This document shows positions 55,372 through 64,000 of a stretch of 64,000 nt of DNA, piece by piece (within the stretch, counting starts at the first letter, position 1; each line of letters opens with the position of its first letter). Under the pieces are notes generated by a model. It searched no databases and was not told the DNA's origin. It saw nothing but the letters and a program-made list of their open reading frames with translations. A program made the position numbers and the translations under genes. The stretch covers positions 4,319,036 through 4,383,035 of the forward strand of contig NZ_CP009516.1 in assembly GCF_000970285.1 (NCBI RefSeq), read 5' to 3'. The DNA comes from Methanosarcina horonobensis HB-1 = JCM 15518. Lineage in GTDB: Archaea > Halobacteriota > Methanosarcinia > Methanosarcinales > Methanosarcinaceae.

Positions 55372-56056
55372 AGAAAAAAACCAGACATTAAAAACAATTC
55401 CGGCTGATTTTTACCTGGAAGCCGAAAAATATATCCGGGAACTCGAGAAAGAGATAGGTAAGATAAATAATCCACGTTCTCCGGAATCAAAGATGCTCAA
55501 TGACGAGCACGAAAGGGCACTTTCCGACCTTGAGACTATCTTTATGAAAAGGATAGGAAAGGTCATAACCAGGGCAACTATCCAATCTCATGCTGACAAA
55601 CCTATCTCAAAGGATATTGAAAAGCTGCTCCCTATTGAGAAAATGCTCTACGATCTTGTGCTTCAGGGAATAGAAGCTGCAAAAATAGAGCTTCTGGGCC
55701 CCATTCTTTATCCAGATTCCGGAAAGATTGCTGTCTGGCCCGGAATGGGGGAAGCAAAACAGGCTTCTGCTGCTATTCTTGTAGAAGCAACGACAGGTAG
55801 AGGGGTAACCGTGGCTGCAGAAGGAAAGGGAACTGAGTCGGGCAAAAACAATATAAGTGAAGAATATGTTGTTGTTCGAATACTGAAGGACCTGCCTACC
55901 TTCACAGGTGCGGACGGCCGGAACTATACTGTCAATGCTGAAGATGTTGTTGTTTTGCCGCAACTGAATGCGAAAGGGCTGATAAAGCGGAATGCAGCAA
56001 AAATGATTGCTGCCGGAGATGAAAACTCCGGAGAGAAGAATTCCGAAAAGAATTGA
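55337..56056 (+). CDS. GINS complex subunit (Gins51-like)
   Basis: Component of the CMG-like helicase assembly with MCM and GAN/Cdc45. I start at ATG 55337 (MDIEEISQTLYK), preceded by agaggtg nine bases upstream; it overlaps priS by 35 bases. The protein of about 239 aa has the A-domain helices (residues 10-110, with LEKEIGKINN and RRIGK-like KRIGKVITRA), a low-complexity linker, then the beta-strand B-domain (VRILKDLPTFTGADGRNYTV). A-before-B order is typical of Gins51/Sld5. Pairing with priS is common in methanogens. Confidence 0.87.
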   Translation: MDIEEISQTLYKEKNQTLKTIPADFYLEAEKYIRELEKEIGKINNPRSPESKMLNDEHERALSDLETIFMKRIGKVITRATIQSHADKPISKDIEKLLPIEKMLYDLVLQGIEAAKIELLGPILYPDSGKIAVWPGMGEAKQASAAILVEATTGRGVTVAAEGKGTESGKNNISEEYVVVRILKDLPTFTGADGRNYTVNAEDVVVLPQLNAKGLIKRNAAKMIAAGDENSGEKNSEKN

Positions 56057-56924
<868 letters not shown>

Positions 56925-56996
56925 CCGGACCGGTAAAAGCACTGCACAGGAGTACAGTAGAGAGTAATAAAAGACAAAAATCGAGAAGTGGTACGA

Positions 56997-57803
56997 ATGG
57001 GAAACGATAACTGGCCCGAAGTCGGAGAGTTTGTTGTCTGTACGGTGAAGAATGTAACTGATTTCGGAGCCTACGTCGAGCTTGAGGAATTCGGAGGACG
57101 GGAAGGTTTCATCCACATCTCCGAAATTAAAGCAGGCTGGGTCAAATACGTCAGGGACTACGTCAGGGAAGGGCAGAAGATCGTCTGCAAGGTCCTGAAC
57201 GTGGACCCTTCCCGCGGCCACATAGACCTTTCATTGAAAGACGTGAACGAGCACCAGCGGCGGGCTAAAATCCAGGAATGGAAGAATGAGCAGAAAGCCG
57301 CCAAATGGCTCCAGTTCGTGGCTGAAGAGACAAAGACCGATGAAAGCGGCCTGCAGGCTCTGCATGAGAAACTTGTAGAAGAGTTCGGAAGTGCATATTC
57401 TGCCTTCGAAGAAGCAGCTATCGAAGGAGAAAAAGCCTTTAAAGGGCTCAAAGTCAACAAGAAGTACTTAAAGAGCATAGCCAAAATCGCAGGAGAAAAT
57501 ATCAAACTGCCCTTCGTGGATATCGCAGGGTATGTGGATTTGACCTGTAATCTTCCAAATGGCATAGAGGTCATAAAGCAGTCCCTCAATGCTGCAAACT
57601 CCATCAGTGATGTAGATGGAAAAGATGTCAGGCTCGAGATAAGCTACACAGGGGCTCCGAGATACAGGATAAAGGTAATAGCTCCTGACTATAAAAAAGC
57701 CGAATCCGTCCTTAAGAAGTCTGCCCAGACGGCAGTAGACACTATTTCCAAACTTGGCGGACACGGGACCTTCAAACGGCATATCGAATCGACAAAGGCG
57801 TGA
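56997..57803 (+). CDS. eif2a: Translation initiation factor aIF2 subunit alpha
   Basis: Alpha subunit of archaeal IF2, which carries initiator Met-tRNA to the ribosome. I start at ATG 56997 (MGNDNWPEVGEF); a GTG at 56988 adds three residues. An S1 domain covers residues 8-85 (GAYVELEEF, GFIHISEIKAGWVK), then a helical domain, then the alpha-beta C-terminal domain that binds aIF2-gamma. About 268 aa. The Nop10 gene follows after 6 bases. Confidence 0.95.
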   Translation: MGNDNWPEVGEFVVCTVKNVTDFGAYVELEEFGGREGFIHISEIKAGWVKYVRDYVREGQKIVCKVLNVDPSRGHIDLSLKDVNEHQRRAKIQEWKNEQKAAKWLQFVAEETKTDESGLQALHEKLVEEFGSAYSAFEEAAIEGEKAFKGLKVNKKYLKSIAKIAGENIKLPFVDIAGYVDLTCNLPNGIEVIKQSLNAANSISDVDGKDVRLEISYTGAPRYRIKVIAPDYKKAESVLKKSAQTAVDTISKLGGHGTFKRHIESTKA

Positions 57804-57809
57804 TACCCT

Positions 57810-57965
57810 TTGGGACAAAAGATCCGCAAATGCAAAAATTGCGGCAGGTACACTTTAAGGGAAAAATGTCCGGTTTGCGGGGGAGATACCTTACCCGCTA
57901 TTCCGGCTCGCTTTTCTCCTCAGGACCCTTACGGTAAGTACCGCAGACTGGCAAAGAAAGGATAA
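57810..57965 (+). CDS. nop10: H/ACA ribonucleoprotein protein Nop10
   Basis: Small zinc ribbon protein of 51 aa, too short to be listed by a 60-codon cutoff. It opens at a TTG and reads GQKIRKCKNCGRYTLREKCP, then CGGDTLPAIPARFSPQDPYG and a basic end. This is the family's CxxC-CxxC ribbon and PxxFSPxDxYxxYR signature. Nop10 is part of the pseudouridylation complex with Cbf5. It sits between aIF2-alpha and a PAC2 gene, the usual archaeal order. Confidence 0.93.
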   Translation: MGQKIRKCKNCGRYTLREKCPVCGGDTLPAIPARFSPQDPYGKYRRLAKKG

Positions 57966-57973
57966 GGATTTTT

Positions 57974-58744
57974 ATGCAGCAAAGTACACTTGTCCGCCTG
58001 AAAGAAAAACTTGAGCTCAAAAACCCTATACTGGTAGTCGGACTTCCGGGTGTAGGGCTTGTGGGCAAGCTGGTGGCAGAACATCTGGTAGACGAACTTG
58101 AGGCTGAAAAGATTATGGAGGTTTATTCCCCACATTTTCCACCTCAGGTCCTTGTCAATAAAGATTGTACGATCCGCCCGGTAAGTAACACCATATATCA
58201 TGGGAAGGCAAACGAAACTGATATTCTATTTCTTGTAGGGGATCACCAGAGCACTACCTCACAGGGGCATTACGAACTCTGTTCTCTATATCTGGATGTA
58301 GCTGAGGAACTTAAAGTACCCAGGATTTACACACTCGGAGGCTACCCGACAGGTAAGCTCACCTATGAAGAGACAGTCCTTGGAGTTGCTAACAGCACTG
58401 ACCTGATCGAAGAGATTAAAAAATACGGAGTCGAGTTCAGGGAATCCGAGCCAAGCGGAGGAATTGTAGGAGCATCCGGCCTGCTTGTTGCTTTCAGCGG
58501 AATGAGAGGTATAGATGCCGCCTGCCTTATGGGAATGACACCCGGATACTTGATGGATCCTAAAAGTGCCCAGTCTCTTTTGAAAGTACTGTGCAATATC
58601 TTCGGAATTGAGGTAAATACAGACTCTCTTAAGAAAAAAGCCGAGGAAATGGAGAGTATCCTTGAAAAACTGAAAGAAAAAGAAGAGCAGCAGAATTTCC
58701 CCGAGGTTAAACCCACGGAAGAAGACCTGCGTTACATAGGGTGA
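57974..58744 (+). CDS. PAC2 family proteasome-assembly-chaperone-like protein
   Basis: Protein of 256 aa of the PAC2/COG2047 group. It has GLPGVGLVGKLVAEHLV (about residues 24-40), FLVGDHQST, YTLGGYPTG and GIVGASGLLVAF. Members aid 20S proteasome assembly in eukaryotes; the archaeal role is presumed similar. A C-terminal coiled coil (about 215-240) ends in a basic-acidic tail. It follows nop10 by 8 bases in one operon. Confidence 0.88.
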   Translation: MQQSTLVRLKEKLELKNPILVVGLPGVGLVGKLVAEHLVDELEAEKIMEVYSPHFPPQVLVNKDCTIRPVSNTIYHGKANETDILFLVGDHQSTTSQGHYELCSLYLDVAEELKVPRIYTLGGYPTGKLTYEETVLGVANSTDLIEEIKKYGVEFRESEPSGGIVGASGLLVAFSGMRGIDAACLMGMTPGYLMDPKSAQSLLKVLCNIFGIEVNTDSLKKKAEEMESILEKLKEKEEQQNFPEVKPTEEDLRYIG

Positions 58745-58864
58745 ATAAACAGCTGGATAAACACGGTTAGAAGTTCCAGGTTGAGAGTATAAAGGATCAG
58801 GAATCCGGACAGATACACAATTAAAGAACCTGATAGTTAAAAACTTCTGGCGAAAGGTTCGGAA

Positions 58865-60268
58865 ATGAAAGTCAATGCAGACCTCCATCTCCACTCAAAG
58901 TACTCTATGGCATGTTCCGCAAAAATGGAACTGCCCACAATTGCAAGTGAAGCCTCGAAAAAAGGGATGGAGCTTATCGGTACAGGGGACTGCACCCATC
59001 CGAGATGGCTAGAAGAGATTAAGAAAGCAGCCATTTCAGACGAAGAAATCCGGATAGGAAATATATTTTTTATCCCGACTACAGAAATCGAAGATATAGA
59101 CAGGGTTCACCATCTCCTGATTTTACCTTCGATTTCAAAAGCCGAAGAACTGGCAGAAAGAATTGCTCCTTTCGGAAACCTTGAAGCGGACGGACGCCCT
59201 ACAGTTAAACTGGACGGCTGTGAGATTGCTGAGATTGCAAAGGATCTTGAAGCTCTTATCGGCCCCTGCCACGCTTTTACTCCCTGGACTGCTCTCTACG
59301 GCTACCATGACAGCCTGGAAAGCTGCTATGGGAGTATGACAGATTATGTTTCTTTTGTTGAACTTGGCCTTAGTGCAGACAGCAATTATGCTGACAGGAT
59401 TGAAGAACTGCACAGACTGACCTTCCTTACGAACTCAGATGCTCATTCCCCTTCTACAAATAAACTGGCAAGGGAATTCACTCAGTTCAATGTCCCTGAT
59501 ATCACCTTTGAAGGACTCAGGAAAGCAATTCTGAGGGAACAGGACTACGGAGCTACTCTGAATGTCGGTTTTTTCCCTGAAGAAGGAAAATACAACCGGT
59601 CTGCCTGCATCAAATGCTTTACTCAGTATACTCTGCCCGAAGCCGAAGCTATTAAATGGCGCTGTTCTGTATGCGGAGGCATTATAAAAAAAGGAGTAAC
59701 TGATCGGGTCAACGAACTCGCGGATTTTGAGGAGCCAAGGCATCCTGCCTACCGCCCTCCTTACCTTCACCTCATCCCTCTTGCCGAAATCATACAGATG
59801 GCACTCGGTCACGCAAGCGTCCAGACAAAAGGCGTAAAAACAGCCTGGGAAACCCTTGTAGAACATTTCGGAAATGAGGTTGAAGCCCTTATTTATGCAG
59901 AACCCGAAGCCCTGAAAATTGTGGACGAGAAGATAGTAAATGCAATTCTCGCCTTCAGGAAAGGCGATGTAATAATTCATCCGGGCGGAGGCGGACAGTA
60001 CGGCTGGCTAGAACTGCCTGAACACCTGAAAAAGAATAAGGCTGAGCCTGCCAGAAAAACCGGCGAGGAAAAGAAAAAGGATTCGAAGGTGATAAAAAAG
60101 GAGAAAAAAAAGCCCGGATCTCAGATTTCTTTCTCTGACCTCGAGCAAAAAAAAGCGGTGGAGACATTAAAGACTGATGTTGAAAAGGCCGAAAAAGCAG
60201 GAACAAAAAAAACAGAGGAAGAGAGCTCAGAAAAAACTGCGGGTCAGAAATCTCTTTTTGATTTTTAA
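58865..60268 (+). CDS. Endonuclease Q with C-terminal PCNA-binding peptide
   Basis: Nicks DNA 5' of deaminated bases (uracil, hypoxanthine, xanthine) and other lesions in Thermococcales and some methanogens. The 467-aa protein has a PHP domain (NADLHLHSKYS; HAFTPW; TNSDAHSPS) for metal binding, a zinc ribbon (CIKCF and CSVCGG, about residues 252-276), and a helix-hairpin-helix part (IHPGGGGQYGWLEL). A Lys/Glu-rich tail leads to GQKSLFDF at the very end, a canonical PIP box (QxxLFxF) for PCNA. Confidence 0.9.
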   Translation: MKVNADLHLHSKYSMACSAKMELPTIASEASKKGMELIGTGDCTHPRWLEEIKKAAISDEEIRIGNIFFIPTTEIEDIDRVHHLLILPSISKAEELAERIAPFGNLEADGRPTVKLDGCEIAEIAKDLEALIGPCHAFTPWTALYGYHDSLESCYGSMTDYVSFVELGLSADSNYADRIEELHRLTFLTNSDAHSPSTNKLAREFTQFNVPDITFEGLRKAILREQDYGATLNVGFFPEEGKYNRSACIKCFTQYTLPEAEAIKWRCSVCGGIIKKGVTDRVNELADFEEPRHPAYRPPYLHLIPLAEIIQMALGHASVQTKGVKTAWETLVEHFGNEVEALIYAEPEALKIVDEKIVNAILAFRKGDVIIHPGGGGQYGWLELPEHLKKNKAEPARKTGEEKKKDSKVIKKEKKKPGSQISFSDLEQKKAVETLKTDVEKAEKAGTKKTEEESSEKTAGQKSLFDF

Positions 60269-60453
60269 GATCCTGAATCCCATTGAGAATAAAATATATA
60301 AGATAGAAAGTATATTCACTTAACTCTGCACCAAAAACGCCGGGCATTGCCCGGAAACTTCCTTATTACATAATAATATAATTACATAAGACGTCCGTTC
60401 AATACTTAAAACGAAGCAACCTAAAATAAAATATAGAAAGTAATTATCAAAGT

Positions 60454-60536
60454 GCCCAGGTCGTCTAGCGGTAGGGCGACGGTCTCGAAAACCGTTTCTC
60501 CTTGGGGGATCGCAGGTTCGAATCCTGCCCTGGGCG
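60454..60536 (+). tRNA. tRNA-Ser (anticodon CGA)
   Basis: Acceptor gcccagg (60454-60460) pairs with cctgggc (60529-60535), discriminator g at 60536. The anticodon loop ctcgaaa (60484-60490) holds CGA at 60486-60488, within an acggt/accgt stem. A long variable arm (about 60496-60511) identifies serine class II. T-arm gcaggttcgaatcctgc is perfect. CCA is not encoded. A TATA-like aaaatatag lies about 25 bases upstream. Confidence 0.95.
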
Positions 60537-61436
60537 TAACAACTAACCGAAAACTGTTTGAAATCTATTTAGAAACATAACTGCTTAAAATATATTTTTT
60601 ACTGACAGTTACAAAATGCCTTATGAGCTTTATTTATTCCACACGGTCCTAGGCTTCAGAGTCCGTAAAAGGAGTTTTTTTCTCCTGACATTCTTCTGGA
60701 AAAATTAACATTATTCCAGTTATATTCGAGTCCTTTCGGAAATAAATATATGGATTTTCACAGGATTTGTCTCATAACTCTTTTTTTGAGGACGCCGACT
60801 GTTTAATCAAAGTTGCGCTGGCGCACCCCGCAGCAAGCTAGCGGAGTATTCGACTGAAATAAATTCATTACATACCTGCAGCTTCTTTTTTCAAAGTTCA
60901 GATACTCCGGAATGTACAGTCCTGTGAGCAACCAGCCAAAGAGAGGTATTAGCACACAGCCCGGAAAATTAAATTTATAAGCATAGTTTAAATCCTAAGC
61001 TTAGAGCATAAACAAAAAACCAATTACTGTTTAAATTAATTAACTAAAACAATACAAAAAAGTTTTAAAATTTAAAGGAAAAGTTTATATATAAAAAGAA
61101 TAATTACAGAACAACAAGTTATATAACTTGCAAAAACAAAAAAAGTAAAAAAACTAAAACATAAGCCACCAAATAGATCTAAAACCCCTCGATGATTGAG
61201 AGAAAAATTTACTTATACTCTCAATCACGATTTTTTATAATATACATATTTAAAATATATAATAACTTAATTGGAAAAAAACCGAGTTTTTTCACAGAAA
61301 ATAAATTAAAGTTATCATTTCTGAAGGCTAATGAATTAGATAATTTTGAACAATAAAAACTGGATTACTTAAAAATGTAAGGAACTAGTTCATAAAAAAA
61401 TAAAGTGTTATAACTATGGAAGATTAGGAGAAACAT
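60537..61436. other. 900-bp AT-rich stretch without a confident gene
   Basis: No coding region recognised. Hairpins present: aggag/ctcct around seven T (60670-60686), tgcgc/gcgca (60814-60825) within a GC-rich patch, and gattgagag/ctctcaatc (61194-61202 and 61218-61226) followed by acgatttttt, a good intrinsic terminator shape. The right part is above 75 percent A+T by eye, with a TATA-like run near 61390 that may serve the next gene. Confidence 0.45.
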
Positions 61437-62192
61437 TTGCTGGACTCAGAAGTCATATGGACAGAGTACCGGAAACTGGAAACTGAATTCCTGGATTGTT
61501 TGCAGTACGTGCCTTTAATAGAAGACCATTACAACGTATGGTCACAAATGCTTGGCGATATTTTGTTGAAAACAGGGAACTTATTAGATTTATTTTTTGG
61601 AAAATTGATATTTGACCCGGTATTTGATGATGTTGAAAGCATTAGAAAGGAGAGAGAAAAGATCAAACTAAATAAACTCCAGTGCGGTATAATTAATTAT
61701 TACTATGCTTTCAATGAATATTATCGTCTGTATGATAGAGAAATATACATTCTGAACCCCCAAAAAGCTGAAAACGCTATTAAAAAAATCATCCCATTTT
61801 CGGACTGGCTACCGGAAAAGCTGATCTCTAAAAATAATCAGCTTGAGTGGTGGGATGCATACACTAAAATAAAGTGTAACCGCTTTACAAATAAAAGGGA
61901 AGCAACCCTGAAAGTAACACTTGAGGCACTTTCGGCTTTGTTCGTTCTGCTTTCTTTATATCCAGACACAAAGAAACTGTTAGTATATAAGAGCATTATA
62001 AAAAGCAGATATACCGGAGATCATATCAATGTCCTTATAAAAGGAAGTATAAAAAAGAACAAGGGCCTGAAGGAGCATGAAATTATCCTTGTCGAAACAC
62101 CTCTTTTTGGATATGTTTTTGAGGGTTCGGACAGTAATCGCCAAAAAGAAACCTGTTACTTTGATCATCAATTGGCTGGTATATGTGTGTGA
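61437..62192 (+). CDS. Hypothetical protein, lineage-specific
   Basis: Protein of 251 aa that I do not recognise. It opens with TTG seven bases after aggag. It has no signal peptide; residues 156-175 (LKVTLEALSALFVLLSLYP) are moderately hydrophobic. It is rich in Lys, Asn, Ile and Tyr, and its AT-rich codon use differs from neighbours. Segments such as YRKLETEFLDCLQYVPLIED look alpha-helical. Flanks are AT-rich without operon partners. This profile suits recent acquisition or a fast-evolving orphan; no defence domain can be named. Confidence 0.7.
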   Translation: MLDSEVIWTEYRKLETEFLDCLQYVPLIEDHYNVWSQMLGDILLKTGNLLDLFFGKLIFDPVFDDVESIRKEREKIKLNKLQCGIINYYYAFNEYYRLYDREIYILNPQKAENAIKKIIPFSDWLPEKLISKNNQLEWWDAYTKIKCNRFTNKREATLKVTLEALSALFVLLSLYPDTKKLLVYKSIIKSRYTGDHINVLIKGSIKKNKGLKEHEIILVETPLFGYVFEGSDSNRQKETCYFDHQLAGICV

Positions 62193-62485
62193 ACTCCAAA
62201 AAAAGAACGTTTGCAAGTGTGTGAGATCTTTATAACCAATCAAATGTAACCGTATCTCACCGGCATTTTATTTACTTTCTTTTATTTAATACTGAATTCC
62301 CTTTTCTCTCTTTTGCAAACTCTATAGTGAATTATAGTGAATAGATGGTTGTCAGGATCTCTTTTTTTCAAAACGTACTCAATATGCAAAGTCAGATTTT
62401 GGTTTCAGATATTCTGAGCGTTAAAAATAATAAATATGACCTGGTAATAGGGTAAAAAAAGATTTCAAACTAAGGGGAGATAAAT

Positions 62486-62977
62486 ATGAGTTCCAAAGAC
62501 AACCTTAAAGCTGCATTTACCGGCGAATCGATGGCAAACAGGACATACCTTGCCTTTGCGAAAAAAGCAGACGAAGAAGGATATCCTCAGATAGCCAAAC
62601 TCTTTAGAGCCGCTGCTGCCGCGGAAACAGTCCATGCTCTCAATCACCTTCAGCGTATGGGAGGGATTGGAACTACAATGGACAACCTGAAAGATGCCAT
62701 TGACGGGGAAACATACGAATTCACTAAAATGTACCCAGAATTTATAGAAGAAGCAAAGACGGAAGAGGACAAAAGGGCTCTCTGGAGCTTTGAGGTGGCA
62801 AATAAAGTAGAAAGGATCCACGCAATGCTATACGAAAAAGCACTGGAAGAAATCGGAAATAACAAAGAAGTTGATTATTACGTATGCTCTGTCTGCGGAC
62901 ATACTATAGAAGGCGAGCCTGAAGGTAACTGTCCGATCTGTGGGGCAGCCGCATCCAAGTTCAACAAAATCGACTGA
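62486..62977 (+). CDS. rbr: Rubrerythrin
   Basis: Peroxide-detoxifying protein of 163 aa. The ferritin-like diiron domain (residues 1-125) has AFTGESMANRTYLAFAKKADEEG and AAAAETVHALNHLQRM, giving Glu and His ligands; a second EE and ExxH-type VANKVERIHAML follow. The rubredoxin-like C-terminal part has CSVCGH and CPICGA (about residues 134-155). It reduces hydrogen peroxide with electrons from rubredoxin-like carriers. A strong ggggaga precedes the ATG. Confidence 0.95.
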   Translation: MSSKDNLKAAFTGESMANRTYLAFAKKADEEGYPQIAKLFRAAAAAETVHALNHLQRMGGIGTTMDNLKDAIDGETYEFTKMYPEFIEEAKTEEDKRALWSFEVANKVERIHAMLYEKALEEIGNNKEVDYYVCSVCGHTIEGEPEGNCPICGAAASKFNKID

Positions 62978-63313
62978 AAACTGCGACAGGACAGCGGCTT
63001 CTTTGGCGGTCAGCATAATAAAGAGAGCTAACGGATAAGAAAAAGCTCTCTATCTACTTTTTACTGCCAAATGACTCTTTTTTTCTGCACAAAAGCAGAC
63101 TGAAACCCATTAATGACCTTGTCTTGTTGTTTTGTTTTCATGAGAACATCAAGCAAATTACAGATTTAAACAAATTACAAATTGGTTGTTCAAGTTCTCT
63201 GGTTATCTGGTTTTTGTGTAGTTCTACTTTCCTAATCTCACAGAGCCATACAAATATCTTTATTTGTAAAACCCAGATAATAGAAGGAAATTGAAAAGGG
63301 AGCCCTGAATTCA

Positions 63314-63484
63314 TTGAAACTGAACAAAAAATTGATGAAATATTTTGACCGCAGAAGAACAGGCAAATGGACAGGTGAGGTAAGTACGTATGATTTCACA
63401 GTCCGCCTTCTCGGCTTTATCTCCTTTGCAATCCTTGTGATCTTAATACTTGCGGGGATAATCTATTTCCTTTTAATGTACTGA
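63314..63484 (+). CDS. Small single-span membrane protein
   Basis: Frame of 56 aa from TTG 63314 (or 49 aa from ATG 63335), missed by a 60-codon cutoff. The N-terminal half is basic and aromatic (KYFDRRRTGKWTGEVSTYD), and the C-terminal half is one clean membrane helix (LGFISFAILVILILAGIIYF). An aaaaggga run sits about 13 bases upstream of TTG. It has no match I recognise. Coding potential is supported by the neat amphipathic-to-hydrophobic layout, not by homology. Confidence 0.55.
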   Translation: MKLNKKLMKYFDRRRTGKWTGEVSTYDFTVRLLGFISFAILVILILAGIIYFLLMY

Positions 63485-63597
63485 AAAAGGAATAATGACT
63501 TTATAAAAATAATAAAGTTTTAAAATTTTTATTCAGAAACACTCTTTTCTGCCGTTAACTATTTAAGAGAGAAGGGCTATTTCACTATCCTTGTAAA

Positions 63598-63789
63598 GGG
63601 GCTGTGGCCTAGCCCGGCATGGCGATGGGCTCCAGCGGATAAATGATGAACAACGGGTCTACCGAGTCTTTCCCGACGGGGCAGGACAATGAGGAACCGT
63701 TGGAGCACTGATAGATGCTCACCAGAGAACTGTTAAAGCAGTTGTTCGGAGATACCCGTCGATCGTGAGTTCGAATCTCACCAGCCCCA
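63598..63789 (+). tRNA. tRNA-Trp (anticodon CCA) with a 118-base intron
   Basis: Acceptor ggggctg (63598-63604) pairs with cagcccc (63782-63788), discriminator a. The anticodon stem is atggg (63625-63629) with cccgt (63755-63759), loop C-T-C-C-A-G-A after joining exons 63598-63635 and 63754-63789. The splice site has a full bulge-helix-bulge: 5-bp exon helix, bulge ata, 4-bp central helix ctcc/ggag, bulge agc, and 6-bp intron helix ggataa/ttgttc. Splice after position 37 is canonical. CCA is not encoded. Confidence 0.97.
63636..63753 (+). ncRNA. Box C/D guide RNA in the tRNA-Trp intron
   Basis: Intron of 118 bases with C box atgatga (63643-63649), D' box ccga (63662-63665), C' box atgagga (63689-63695) and D box ctga (63708-63711); each guide is exactly 12 bases. 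The D guide ttggagc pairs with the anticodon region so that the fifth base before the D box faces C34. The D' guide acgggtct pairs with exon-joined bases 36-43 so that its fifth base faces C39. It should direct 2'-O-methylation of its own tRNA, as known in Haloferax (C34, U39). Confidence 0.88.
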
Positions 63790-63815
63790 CGTTTTTATTC
63801 TTTTTCTTTAATTTT
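63790..63815 (+). terminator. T-rich terminator after tRNA-Trp
   Basis: Poly-T runs (gtttttattctttttcttta) directly follow the tRNA 3' end, the usual archaeal RNA polymerase termination signal. Confidence 0.6.
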
Positions 63816-64000
63816 GATATTCACTTTTTGAAATATTCATTTCCTAACCTGTTATATATTTGGAGAAACCGAGTAGGGAAACCTGTAGTTTAGGGAATAA
63901 TTACTTTCACAAAGCTCCCCCAATGATTATTACCTCCAAAGTATAATCTTCTTCTAAGATCCGATTTTTTATATTCATTTAAAAGACCGAGGTTCTTCTT

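Noticed and set aside
59435-59980. 181-codon open frame on the minus strand
   Set aside because: Lies wholly inside endonuclease Q, which has intact PHP and zinc motifs.
60780-60860. GC-rich patch as an IS remnant or tRNA
   Set aside because: It forms two small hairpins but no cloverleaf, and no inverted terminal repeats or transposase fragments were seen.

Overview
The window reads as chromosome of a Methanosarcina species. Genes that point there are a methanophenazine-type heterodisulfide reductase (hdrED), the dihydromethanopterin reductase dmrX, a methanogenesis-marker-9 protein, an archaeal histone, geranylgeranyl-reductase-like enzymes, Methanosarcina-type S-layer repeats, an MCM/RfcS/PriS/GINS replication set and a type-A RNase P RNA. 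A complete Rnf operon preceded by a multiheme cytochrome c (mmcA) and followed by a small membrane protein matches the arrangement I know from Methanosarcina acetivorans and other non-hydrogen-cycling species; M. barkeri and M. mazei lack it as far as I recall. The species call is therefore M. acetivorans or a close relative, by inference.

Layout. 0.4-5.7 kb: a five-gene peptide/nickel-type ABC importer (+). 5.8-9.4 kb: a minus-strand cluster (marker 9, CitG-like, DUF447, dmrX) plausibly tied to tetrahydromethanopterin. 9.8-10.2 kb: RNase P RNA (+). 10.3-13.9 kb: three FAD oxidoreductases of the geranylgeranyl reductase type (-). 14.2-17.6 kb: two DUF116 proteins and hdrED (-). 18.2-18.8 kb: a small siroheme sulfite reductase (-). 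19.4-24.8 kb (+): ferredoxin, TrmJ-like methyltransferase, MCM, DUF424 and two coiled-coil proteins. 25.0-30.0 kb (-): pyruvate carboxylase pycB-pycA, biotin ligase birA and a small surface protein. 30.4-34.3 kb: methyltransferase, histone, ferredoxin, small export-family protein, rfcS. 34.6-43.4 kb: the Rnf/mmcA operon (-) and a divergent apbE flavin transferase (+). 43.5-46.3 kb: thpR, a dacZ-like diadenylate cyclase and a DUF1614 membrane protein. 46.7-52.7 kb (-): a duplicated-domain S-layer protein, pelA and an RqcH-family protein. 52.9-60.3 kb: a formylglycine-generating-enzyme-like protein, priS-gins, then rpl44e-rps27e-aif2a-nop10-PAC2 and endonuclease Q. 60.4-64 kb: tRNA-Ser(CGA), an AT-rich tract with an orphan gene, rubrerythrin, a small membrane protein and an intron-containing tRNA-Trp.

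How parts work together. HdrED is the terminal electron acceptor of the methanophenazine chain; Rnf with MmcA feeds reduced-ferredoxin electrons into that chain; ApbE attaches the FMN that Rnf subunits need. PycAB plus BirA supply oxaloacetate for biosynthesis. Pelota and RqcH, with overlapping genes, form a ribosome-rescue pair. PriS, GINS, MCM, RfcS and EndoQ (with a C-terminal PCNA-binding peptide) are replication and repair components. The best sequence-level find is the tRNA-Trp intron, which carries a complete box C/D guide RNA whose two guides point, by the fifth-nucleotide rule, at C34 and C39 of the same tRNA. No CRISPR array, transposase or prophage was seen. All names rest on reading motifs by eye; no search was run.
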